From positions 62,001 to 126,000 of the forward strand of contig BGOK01000004.1 of the NCBI GenBank assembly GCA_003569205.1: a stretch of 64,000 bases of DNA, read 5' to 3'. The position numbers and the translations under genes are program-made. A model generated the notes under the pieces. It searched no databases. It was not told where the DNA came from and was given only the letters and a program-made list of their open reading frames with translations. The number at the start of each line of letters is the position of its first letter. Position 1 is the stretch's first letter. Shown one piece after another: positions 43,178 through 54,128 of this stretch. Origin of the DNA: Verrucomicrobiota bacterium. Lineage in GTDB: Bacteria; Verrucomicrobiota; Verrucomicrobiia; Opitutales; UBA953.

Positions 43178-44995
43178 TTACTGTGTCATCGGTGGGCGAT
43201 ACCAGTCCTTGAAGTTCCGCTTGGCGTCTAGGGCTTCGTCGGTCTTTTCGGGTTTCTCCACGCGCACGGCGGGATCGTTGGGATCGAAGAGCGGCCAGCT
43301 GTCGGTGCGGAACGGGGAGGCGGGAATACCTTCCTTGTTGTAGAGCAGGTTGCCTTGCGAGGGATTCATCGCCCAGGCGTAGCGGACGGCGAGAGGAGCG
43401 GCTACGGACTTTGATGAGGCGATGATCGTGTTGCCGACGATTTCGGTTTCCGCCCAATACCATTTCTTGTCGGCACCGGCGATGGCGAAGGAACTGAGTT
43501 TGCCGGGCTTGGCGGGCATCATGCCGCTCCCGGTGCTGTCAAAGTTTAAGACAATCTTATTGCCTTCGATTTTTTGGTTCAGGTAACGCGGGCCGCTGGC
43601 GACGATGTCTTTGCCATAGACTTCCTTGAGCGCGAGATAGGCGTGGCGGATGCCGATGGGCTTCTTGTTCTGGGGGTGCAGGGCGACCGGGTCGCCGCAA
43701 TCAATGCCGACTGCCATGCCGGTGTGAGGCATCTCAATGCTGACGAGTCGCATTGCTTCGCGGTTGACCGACCAGGTGGCCTCGACGCCCTCGACGGGTT
43801 GCGTCTGCGGCGGCTCCCAACTGGGCAACTGCGTGAAGAAGAAGGGGAAGTCTTTTGCCACGTTACCGCCGGAGAGTTCGTGCCATGACGAGCGATAGTA
43901 GCTGATGAGTCGCTTCAGTTGCTCGCCATAAGCAACGGCTTGCGGCACGGTCTTAGAATTGCGCTCGCCCTGATACCAGATGGCACCTTTGATCCCATAA
44001 GGCCGGATGGGATAGATCATGGCGTTGAAGATGTTGGCCGGATACTGATTTCCCATGTCGGCGGGCTTCTTGATGTAGGGGGGCTTAAGCTCCCTGTTTT
44101 TGCTTTTCATCGTCTCCCCCGCCGCCACTTGCTTATTGTAATCCATCATCTCTTGGTTGAAAGCCGCGAGAGATTTTTCCCGGCTTTCGCCCTTGCCATC
44201 CAATTGCCGCTTTGCGCTTTTGTCCATGTCGGCTTTCTGCTCCTTCGATTGTGCGATGTCCTGCTGCACCTCCCACGGCATCCATCCTTCAATCGGCGTG
44301 CCCGCGTAAGCCTCCTGAATAATCCCGACGGGCACGTTGAGGGCGAGGTGGAGTTTCTTGCCAAAGTTATACGCCACGACGGAAGTCTCAGCGGCGGACT
44401 CTGGATTGCAGGTCTTCCATTGCCCCATAAGATCTCGCTTCTCTTTCAACGGCTCATGCCAGTGTTCGCGGCCGGATTTGAAGATACGGTAGTTCGGCAG
44501 GTTGACATTCGCCTCCAGCTCCGCCTCGGCGGAATTGCCCGTGGACCAGCCCATGTTGGACTGCCCGGCGCAGAGCCACACTTCGCCAATTGCGACGTCC
44601 TTGATCTCAATGGTCTTCGAGCCGGTGATTTTCAGTGAATGCCCAGTCCCGAACGCAGGTGTATCCAAGAGGACCTTCCACGCGCCGTCCGCATTGGCTT
44701 GCGCCGAGGCCGAGGCACCCCAACTCGCCGTGACGGTGATCTGTTCTTTCGGGTCGGCCCATCCCCAGATCGTGTTCTTCATGTTCTGCTGCAAAATCAT
44801 GTGGTCGCCAAATAGGCTCGGCAGGCGAAGGCCCGTCTTGACCGGCACCGAGGCAACGGGAGTGGCTTTGCTTTTTGGCGTGGCTTCCGCTGCCTTGCGT
44901 CCGGCCTGTCTTTTGGAGGCTTTCTCATCCTCCGCCTTCGCCATGTAGGACAAAGGCAAGAGAAGGATCAGCGTGAGTGTGAATAGTTTTTTCAT
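43178..44995 (-). CDS. Sialate O-acetylesterase-like SGNH protein
   Basis: 605 residues, signal peptide about 1-20. It has an N-terminal beta domain (residues about 55-130, LFGDHMILQQNMKNTIWGWA) followed by the SGNH esterase part: GEVWLCAGQSNM with Ser146, IKGAIWYQGERNS, and DCGDPVALHPQNKKPIG carrying the Asp/His pair. Family members remove O-acetyl groups from sialic acid or from other sugars such as xylan (CE6/CE20-like). An Ala/Lys-rich linker lies at about 25-50. It is the third gene of the ECF-sigma operon. Acetyl-sialic acid as the true substrate is not shown. Confidence 0.87.
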   Translation of the reverse strand: MKKLFTLTLILLLPLSYMAKAEDEKASKRQAGRKAAEATPKSKATPVASVPVKTGLRLPSLFGDHMILQQNMKNTIWGWADPKEQITVTASWGASASAQANADGAWKVLLDTPAFGTGHSLKITGSKTIEIKDVAIGEVWLCAGQSNMGWSTGNSAEAELEANVNLPNYRIFKSGREHWHEPLKEKRDLMGQWKTCNPESAAETSVVAYNFGKKLHLALNVPVGIIQEAYAGTPIEGWMPWEVQQDIAQSKEQKADMDKSAKRQLDGKGESREKSLAAFNQEMMDYNKQVAAGETMKSKNRELKPPYIKKPADMGNQYPANIFNAMIYPIRPYGIKGAIWYQGERNSKTVPQAVAYGEQLKRLISYYRSSWHELSGGNVAKDFPFFFTQLPSWEPPQTQPVEGVEATWSVNREAMRLVSIEMPHTGMAVGIDCGDPVALHPQNKKPIGIRHAYLALKEVYGKDIVASGPRYLNQKIEGNKIVLNFDSTGSGMMPAKPGKLSSFAIAGADKKWYWAETEIVGNTIIASSKSVAAPLAVRYAWAMNPSQGNLLYNKEGIPASPFRTDSWPLFDPNDPAVRVEKPEKTDEALDAKRNFKDWYRPPMTQ

Positions 44996-45082
44996 TATTT
45001 TGGATCAAAGGGATATCTTAGTAGTAGGGGTCAGCGCCGGAAATGTCACAGCTGCGGGAGAAAAACGAAGTGATGCAGGCGA

Positions 45083-46479
45083 TCACCTTATCGACTGTGG
45101 ATCGGAAACGTCCACGATGACGCGGATTTGCCCCAGATCATTCTGGCTACCCGGTGTCACTTGCCAGTCAAGTTTAAGGGTGCGACGGTCTAGGCTCAGC
45201 GAGAGATGGTCGCCGCTCCTCAGGGCGCGCTCCGCTCCGGGGGGTAAGAGAAACGTTTTTTGCCGAGTGCCTGATCGCTGGCCGCGAGTTGCTCTCCGTC
45301 GGCGATAATCGCGACAATCGGCCGGTCAAAGCTCACTTCGCCGACGAATCGCTTCGGTCCTTCCTGGCCCGCTGCTTTCGTCTGCGGCGGATGGTATTGG
45401 AGAAGATAGGTGTTCACGCGGCGTTTTTCTGGCTGCATGACAGCTTTTTGACCAAGGATTGCTTCGGGACCGTAATCGCCGGGCTCGGTGACGCTCACGG
45501 CGTAATCCGTCCTTAGCTTGGTCGCGAAACGTTCCGGAAAGATCACGATGTTTTCGCTGTCGGTCACATCGGCCGGATTGAGGTTGGGTTGCGGGTAGCC
45601 GAAGCGAATCCGCCCGCCGGTGTTCACGATCCCGAATAGGACCGGCCAGCCGCGGAATGAGTGCGTCCGAATTTTCCGAGGAATCAAGTTGGGTGAGTTT
45701 GCGTCAAGAGACACTTCATCGCCTTCGTCGATGACTTTCTCTTCTTGGCTGGCGAGCGAGGTTACGGCGACCTTTCCTTCGAAGACCGCCACATCCGTTG
45801 CGCCGTTGAGCCCGACGAAAACACCGAAGGTCGTACCGAGATCGACGACCCTGGCTCGCTCAGTGTGGACCTTGAATCCAATGCCATCGGTCGGGACGTT
45901 GGCGGTAAGCTTTCCTTTGTGCAGACGGGTTTCCCCGGGGCCGAGGATTTCCAGGTCAGCGGGGCCTTCTAAGGTCAGGCGTACGCCCTTGGTGAAATCA
46001 ATTCGGGCCATGCCGGATTCGAGTCTCAGGTGGCCATTTCTGACCTTCTCTCCGCCAGCGAACAGCTTTTCGCCGGCCCATCGGGCATCCACCTGATGCG
46101 CGATGGTGGCTAAGGGCTCGTCGGCTGGTAGCGTCGTCCAAGTTACGAATAATCCTAAAGCAATCGCGGCGGCCGCTGCGAGGACTGCCGGATATCGTCG
46201 TCGACCCGATGGCGGTCTGAGGGCCGTGAGCACCGCAAGGGACATGTCGCGTGAGATCCCGCCGGGCAGGATGCACTGGAGCGTATCCTCCGCTCGGCGA
46301 TCCCCTTCACTGAGCAGAGGTAATGCTTTTAGGCAGTTCAGGAGACGGAGTTCTTCCAAGAATTGGGCTTTCAGGTCAGCATCCTTTCTTAAGGCCGTCA
46401 GAAGTTCGTTTGACGCACCGTCATCGAGCGTCCCGTCTATATAGGCCTCCAGGAGTTCGTGGAATCTTTCGGCGTTCAT
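45083..46479 (-). CDS. FecR-domain anti-sigma/sensor protein, frameshifted near its end
   Basis: Starts at the ATG at 46477-46479, overlapping the sigma gene stop by four bases. Residues 1-60 form an anti-sigma-like helical domain (FHELLEAYIDGTLDDGASNE), a membrane segment follows (VLAAAAAIALGLFVTW, about 118-133), then a FecR domain (LTLEGPADLEILGPGETRLHKG, RARVVDLGTTFGV). The plain frame stops at 45222-45220. One base missing from a run of six C (45239-45244) would continue to a TGA at 45083-45085, giving a further 50 residues (DWQVTPGSQNDLGQIRVIVD) typical of the family's LamG-like or beta end. The extended form is preferred. Confidence 0.8.
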
Positions 46480-47039
46480 GAGGGGCTTCCTGATTGGAGC
46501 GAACGTTCCAGGCACGCACGCAAAGTCTTTCTGGTCCGGCTTAAGGTCGTCGTCACCCAGGTCACCGTCCGTTGTTTCTGTTCGGCAATCTCCTTGCAGC
46601 TTCGTTTGTTGAAATAGCGTAAGGTTACTAATTCGGCGGTCTCTTGCCCGAGCTTGTCGACACAAGCTCTTAGCTTGGCCAATTGTTCGGTTCGCATGTC
46701 GGGTTCGTTATCTGTTGCCGCCGCTGTGGCGATTTCGACCGCCAGTTGTTCACGATAGTTAGAGAGATGGGATGTTTCGCGCTGCTTCTTTTCTAGTTCG
46801 GTCAGGATCAGGTATTTACAGGTGACGCAAAGCCATATGCCGAATTCCTCTCCCGGCCGAAAATCGGCCAGACGCTGATAAGCACGGATAAAGGTCAGCT
46901 GCACCATCTCTTCCGCCAGCGTCCAGTCACCCAAGCGACGCAATGCGTAGCCCAGTAACATGTCCTGATGCGCCCGCACGACCTTGCCATAGGCTTCGAG
47001 ATCGCCATCGATGATGCGTTGTTGGGTGAAGCTGTCCAT
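46476..47039 (-). CDS. ECF-type RNA polymerase sigma factor
   Basis: 187 residues. Region 2 covers about 14-80 (EMVQLTFIRAYQRLADF, WLCVTCKYLILTELEK) and region 4 about 130-175 (ELVTLRYFNKRSCKEIAEQ, WVTTTLSRTRKTLRACL). Members with this layout pair with FecR proteins in planctomycetes and verrucomicrobia. It is the first gene of a run of six co-directional genes ending at the terminator at 39086-39117, and is expected to be held by the FecR protein until a surface signal releases it. A palindrome TTTTGT-C-ACAAAA lies 30-42 bases upstream. Confidence 0.9.
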   Translation of the reverse strand: MDSFTQQRIIDGDLEAYGKVVRAHQDMLLGYALRRLGDWTLAEEMVQLTFIRAYQRLADFRPGEEFGIWLCVTCKYLILTELEKKQRETSHLSNYREQLAVEIATAAATDNEPDMRTEQLAKLRACVDKLGQETAELVTLRYFNKRSCKEIAEQKQRTVTWVTTTLSRTRKTLRACLERSLQSGSPS

Positions 47040-47068
47040 ACGGTCTTAGAAGTAGGGTGAGGTCTCGG

Positions 47069-47081
47069 TTTTGTCACAAAA
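47069..47081. promoter_or_regulatory. Palindrome upstream of the ECF sigma gene
   Basis: TTTTGT-C-ACAAAA, 30-42 bases before the sigma factor start codon, in the 85 bases between it and the katG terminator. It could be a regulator site or part of a self-controlled promoter. No -35/-10 pair is clear. Confidence 0.35.
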
Positions 47082-47124
47082 ATTCAATGACCCCAAAGTC
47101 GGTCGGAACCTTCATTGTCTTGGG

Positions 47125-47158
47125 CAAACAAAACGGCCCGCCGGTAAGGGCGGGCCGT
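47125..47158 (-). terminator. Rho-independent terminator of katG
   Basis: On the minus strand a stem ACGGCCCGCC/GGCGGGCCGT (47133-47142 with 47149-47158, loop six bases) is followed by TTTTGTTTGCCC. It lies 22 bases beyond the katG stop. Stem and flank match the terminator at 39086-39117. Confidence 0.85.
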
Positions 47159-47179
47159 GGAGGGAAGGGCGCGGGTCGC

Positions 47180-49894
<2,715 letters not shown>

Positions 49895-49944
49895 CTGCGG
49901 GGAGCGAAGTCCAGATTTGGACTTTGTCAAAAACTCCTTTCCCT

Positions 49945-51558
49945 TTATTTCTTTGGGGTCGCCGCCTTGGTGGCGGTTGGAGCGGTCCACTCCACGGGGA
50001 GTTTGGCTGCCTTAAGGAGGTCGCGAACGGGCGCGTAGGGGACCGCCTGGACGCTAACACCTTGTTTGATGGCGATCCCGGCGGCCATCGCGGCGGCCTG
50101 TCGAGTTGCATGAAGACCGGCTCCATCCGAATCGAACCATGGGCGGCGTGGGTGGCGGACAGGCAGACGGGCACTAGCAGATTGGTACACTCTTCGGCCT
50201 TAGGCGTCAGGCTTCGGTAGGAAACGCCGTATGGACGGGGCGGCACGTTCCAGATAACACCGTCGCGCTCCATGAAGCCGCGTTTCGTGACAAAGTAGCG
50301 GACGGCATGGGAGTCCAAGCCAAAGCTCGCGAGGGCGATGGGATCGTCGGCCTTGCGCTTACCCTTACAGTCCTGCTCGGTCATGACATAGGCCCCTTGG
50401 AGGCGCCGGGCCTCGCGAATATAAATCATGGGCGAGAAGCCACCGCGGGTCGGGAACTCGTCTTTGCAGAGTCCATAGGCGGCGGCCTGCGTGCGGATCT
50501 CCGCTGGGACGCGGGGATGGTTCGCGAGCGTCCAGAGGTGGCCGCGAATATAGAGCTCGTGGGCTTGCTCGATTTTCTGCCGCGTCGCGTAGTCGGCTTC
50601 GGGTAGGCCCAGTTGGCGCCCACATAGTCCGTGCCCACGGCATGCATGGAGTTCCAGTCGGTTTGCCGTTGGGTAACTTATGGAGGAGGGCAGGGAAGCG
50701 GACGTCGCCGGCTTCGAGGTTACGCAGCAGCATCTCGTGGTCGAGTTCGCGGTAGCCCTCAGGTTTGGTGAAGGGCAAGCGGTTGGCCGGGTCGGTCGTG
50801 ACGCAGAGACGGTAGTTGTAGGCTTGGATCCGGCGGTCGCCTTCGCCCGTTACCGGATCTTCCGCGAAGACGAAAGGCAGTAGGCCGCTCGCTGGGTCGC
50901 CTGCTTTCACATACGGATCAACGTCCTTGATGAAGTGGTCCTTGTCCTTTTGCGTGTAGTGTTTGCGGGGCTTGTTATCGCCGCGTTGGGCGCCGTTGAG
51001 GGTCTCGGTGAAAAGCGTGTTCGGCTCACGACCGACCGCGTAAGAGACGCCGGCTGCGGCCATGAGGTCACCCACGTAGCTCGCATCGATGAAGACCTTG
51101 GCGACAAAGACTTTCCCGGAGAGCGTTCGGAAGGATTTTAATTGGGTGCCTTCTTTGCTCACGCCACCAGCGCTGCGGTCGAGCTGTTCGTTAAGGAAGA
51201 CTTTTACGCCCGCGTCCTTGACCATCCCATCCATCGCGGCCTGCGCCACATGGGGCTCGAAGTAATCGACGTAGGCCTTGCCGTAGTGTTGGCCGATCCG
51301 ACCGTAGAGTTCCCGGGCCACGCCTCCGACCGCCTCGCGGTGGAAGATATCACTCGCGGACAACCCGCTACAAGTCATGCCGCCGAGGAAATCGGTGGAG
51401 TTGACGAGGACCACATCTAAGCCCTGGCGTTTCGCTTGGATTGCGGCAGCGACGGCGGCGGCGGAATCCCCGTAGACCACGACGTCATGGGTAACGGGCG
51501 TCTGCGCGCAGAGCACGCTCGTGCAAGCGGACCACGCCAACAGGAAGAGGGGTCTCAT
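49945..51558 (-). pseudogene. FAD-dependent oxidoreductase, three frame breaks
   Basis: About 538 residues when joined. The N-terminus has a signal peptide (MRPLFLLAWSACTSVLCA), a dinucleotide-binding stretch (DVVVYGDSAAAVAAAIQAKR) and FLGGMTCSGLSASD, as in FAD_oxidored proteins. The frame breaks near 50650 (before WNSMHAVGTDY), near 50605 (before the codons of YATRQKIEQAH) and near 50110 (before QAAAMAAGIAIKQG). All three are one-base losses, so the stop at 49945-49947 is in frame overall. It is a relative of the enzyme at 21740 without the golvesin-like domain. Substrate unknown. Confidence 0.75.
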
Positions 51559-51940
51559 GAGGGGCGCACTTTCTATTGGAAAATTACGTTACACCCCAAG
51601 CCCTGAATCCTTTCCGCACTCGCCTCCCCGCAATAGGGGAGGGGGCGGTTTTCCGGACAAAGTGTTCCAGAGCTCTAGCTACGGAGCTCTGGGGTCGGGT
51701 ACGGAGAGTTGTTAATCCTAGTTCCGTTAGTCGCCCTCGCGACTTGTGGCGTCCTTTATAAGGGAGGCGTTACCTGAGTTGAAATTGACTGGTCGAACTA
51801 TTCGCCGAACCCACGGGGGTGTCAAGGGTCGGCATAAAAATACCTCAAATAGTCACAATAGGCCATGTTTGGTGGCTTAAAGTGCCTGATTTCGGGTCTT
51901 GGGTAGGTTTGAAACTCCCTCTCCATGCAGCGGGCACCCC
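51559..51940. other. Intergenic region, no gene seen
   Basis: 382 bases without a credible reading frame. Two hairpins are seen: CCTCCCC/GGGGAGG at 51623-51642, and a strong one, CCAGAGCTC/GAGCTCTGG at 51667-51692 with an eight-base loop. GTCGC-CCTC-GCGAC follows near 51730. It separates the FAD oxidoreductase start (51558) from the end of the coiled-coil protein gene and may hold the former's promoter and the latter's terminator. I see no tRNA, riboswitch or mobile element. Confidence 0.5.
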
Positions 51941-52563
51941 TTACAGGGCCTTACCGTTGGCGATGGCGATGGTACGGATATCGCCCAGGGTGCGTTCGTA
52001 GTCCTTCAAGGCGGCAATGTATTTGTCCTGCGCGAGCTGGACTTTCACGTTGTAAGGCGCGACGGCCTTTTGGGTGTCGACGAGTTTCAACTGTGCTTTT
52101 CTTCGAGGTCTTCGTACCGCGTGAGGTTGAGCGTCTCGTTGGTAATTGCGCTATCCATCCGGAGGAGTTCCTGCAGATCGACCTTATCGCTGGAACGGTA
52201 AGTATTCCGCAACTGTTTGAGGCTGTCGAGGTTGGCCCGGCTTTTCTCGACCTTGGTGGTGTAGAGGTTGACCAAGGCCTGCGCACGCGTGACGGCCCCT
52301 TCAAGCGGTGCACGCTCGAGGATCACCCGCTTTAACGTATCGTAGAGGGCCTTGGTCGGCACGTAGTTGGCGCTCCCTAAGAGCCGGGCGACGGGGTCCT
52401 TAAATAAGTTATCCAACTCATAGCGACGGCTATCGATACGCAGGATGAAGCATTGTCCGACCGGTTGCGGGTAGACGATGGGAGGCGTCTGCGGGGCCGC
52501 GAGCGGATCCTCGGCGTAGAGGATCCCTGCGACAAGTAGCAGGAGGCAGGGGAGGGTCCTCAT
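51941..52563 (-). CDS. Secreted coiled-coil protein, frameshifted near its end
   Basis: About 207 residues when joined. The ATG at 52561-52563 opens a signal peptide (MRTLPCLLLLVAGILYA). The middle and end are rich in Leu, Lys, Glu and Arg in a heptad-like pattern (TRAQALVNLYTTKVEKSRAN, LDSLKQLRNTYR), suggesting a coiled coil. The frame stops at 52087 but one missing base near 52095 would continue to the TAA at 51941-51943 through QLKLVDTQKAVAPYNVKVQL and YIAALKDYERTLGDIR, which has the same composition. No domain is recognised. It is divergent from the barrel protein gene. Confidence 0.6.
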
Positions 52564-52645
52564 AAGGAAGGGGGATATCGGGGAGGCAGGCGGGGTCAAC
52601 CATCCGTGCGTTTGACTTCGGGCGATAGCCGCCAAAGTTACTCCC

Positions 52646-53485
52646 ATGACAAAAAGCCTCCTACCCCTGTTGGTCTTCGCTTGGGTCCACGCCGAAGCCC
52701 CCCGGCCACGGCCGGGCTTTGAGGGTATCAATGTTCGTCTGACGGCGGCGACCGCGTCGGGCTCCAGTGAGCCGCAGGACCGCTCGACTGGCCTGGAGGT
52801 CACGGGCAACTTTGCCTTAACCCAACTCGGTACGTGGCGTTATGATTGGGGCTTCCGCGCGGCGGAGGTCCGGCATGATTGGACAAATGCGCCCGTCGAC
52901 TTTGCTGCGGTGCGGGGCTTCTCTTTAAACCTGAGCGGTTACGCTGCGAACGAGGCTGGCCGAACCCGTTACGCGGTGCTTCAGCTCAATGCCGATGCCG
53001 CGACCGGTGCGTCCCTCGGCGATGCGTTGACGGTGCAGGCTCTTTATGGTGCCGACTGGCGTGTCTCCGAAACCTGGACGCTCGGGTATCTTTTTCTAGC
53101 GGAGTCCCGCGCCGTGCGTTCTCCGATGGTGTTGATCGTCCCGACCTTTCGCTGGCAGTTCGCACCAGAGTGGTCTCTCGGGACTGGCCGGAAATCCCTC
53201 GTCCTCGAACGTCGCCTCGATAACAATTGGCGCGCTTCGCTGACTTTGGCGTTCCAACAGGAGGAAGCCCGCTTGGCAGATCTCGGCGGGCTCGCACAGG
53301 CCTATGAAAGTGAACGCGTCGCCGCCGTCTTTGGGCTACGGCGCACGGGAGTCGACCGCAGTGACGAGTTGACGGTTGGTTGGGCTTTCCGCGCCCGGGC
53401 CCGTCGGGATCTCGGTGGCGTAGAATCGACGTACGACCTCGCACCAGGGGCCTTATTCAGCTACGCTTCGCGCTGGCGCTTCTAA
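52646..53485 (+). CDS. Putative outer-membrane beta-barrel protein
   Basis: 279 residues, signal peptide about 1-16. The mature part has alternating hydrophobic/polar strands (LEVTGNFALTQLGTWRYDWGF, NEAGRTRYAVLQLNAD, WRASLTLAFQQEE, DELTVGWAFRARARR) and ends in Phe after SRWRF, the usual mark of barrels inserted by the Bam machinery. No family is recognised. Its 3' end overlaps the 3' end of the convergent TetR gene by 29 bases. Confidence 0.65.
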   Translation: MTKSLLPLLVFAWVHAEAPRPRPGFEGINVRLTAATASGSSEPQDRSTGLEVTGNFALTQLGTWRYDWGFRAAEVRHDWTNAPVDFAAVRGFSLNLSGYAANEAGRTRYAVLQLNADAATGASLGDALTVQALYGADWRVSETWTLGYLFLAESRAVRSPMVLIVPTFRWQFAPEWSLGTGRKSLVLERRLDNNWRASLTLAFQQEEARLADLGGLAQAYESERVAAVFGLRRTGVDRSDELTVGWAFRARARRDLGGVESTYDLAPGALFSYASRWRF

Positions 53486-54089
53486 GAGTGCCCGCTCGGC
53501 GGCTACGCACATGTTGCGTGATCGCCGCGGCAGCCTGACTTCGACAAAGTTTACCCGTCGGGTCCGCCAGCCAGATTTTCAGCAGCCCTGCGTAAAAGCA
53601 GAGCGTCTCGAGCGCGGCGACCTCCGGTTCTAGCCAGAGGGGGAGAAGCTTGGCCGTCTTCGCCTCTTGGTAGAGGTGACTGGCATCGGCCAGGAAGGCG
53701 GCCCCCGCACCCATTAAGTCGTCGCGCACCGCGGAGAATTCACCGACATACTCGCACTTCCAAAGCATCACTTCATACGACGCTCGCGCCTCGGCGTCGT
53801 CTTCGAGTCGGCGCAAGGCCACGAGTAGACCACGCTCCAAACGTTGTAACGCATCACCCGGTCCCGTGCGTTCGAGTTTAAGTAAACGTCCCGTTTCGGC
53901 GCGCACCGCGAGGAAGAGGTCGGCCTTATTCTTGAAATGCCAGTAGACCGCACCGCGCGTCACACCCGCCTCATGGGCGATCTCTTCCAGGGAGGTGTTG
54001 GTCACGCCGGCCCGGCTGAATACCTGTCGGCTACAGGTGATGATGCGGTGACGAGTTTGTTCCGCTTCTGCTTTCGTCTTGCGAGCCAT
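53457..54089 (-). CDS. TetR/AcrR-family repressor of the RND efflux operon
   Basis: 210 residues. The N-terminal helix-turn-helix is TSLEEIAHEAGVTRGAVYWHF (about 32-52), close to AcrR, followed by KNKADLFLAVRAE. The C-terminal ligand domain fits AcrR length. It is divergent from the efflux operon and a perfect AcrR-like inverted repeat lies between the two start codons, so it probably represses the operon and perhaps itself until an inducer binds. Confidence 0.9.
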   Translation of the reverse strand: MARKTKAEAEQTRHRIITCSRQVFSRAGVTNTSLEEIAHEAGVTRGAVYWHFKNKADLFLAVRAETGRLLKLERTGPGDALQRLERGLLVALRRLEDDAEARASYEVMLWKCEYVGEFSAVRDDLMGAGAAFLADASHLYQEAKTAKLLPLWLEPEVAALETLCFYAGLLKIWLADPTGKLCRSQAAAAITQHVRSRRAGTLRSASAKRS

Positions 54090-54104
54090 GGTGGTCTAGA
54101 TACC

Positions 54105-54128
54105 TTTACATACATGTCTGTATGTAAA
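54105..54128. promoter_or_regulatory. AcrR-like operator
   Basis: Perfect 10-base inverted repeat TTTACATACA / TGTATGTAAA with spacer TGTC. The arms resemble the E. coli AcrR site (TACATACATT...). The ATG of the membrane fusion protein gene (54114-54116) lies inside the operator, so a bound repressor would cover the start codon region; the tetR start codon is 15 bases away on the other side. Confidence 0.8.

Noticed and set aside
43146-43463. N-terminal extension of the sulfatase at 41592
   Set aside because: It is Arg-rich, lies inside the upstream esterase gene and precedes a perfect signal peptide at 43145.
45239-45244. Programmed ribosomal slippage at the C-run in the FecR gene
   Set aside because: Other genes here have similar single-base breaks at base runs, so a sequence error is the simpler reading; no stimulator structure is clear.
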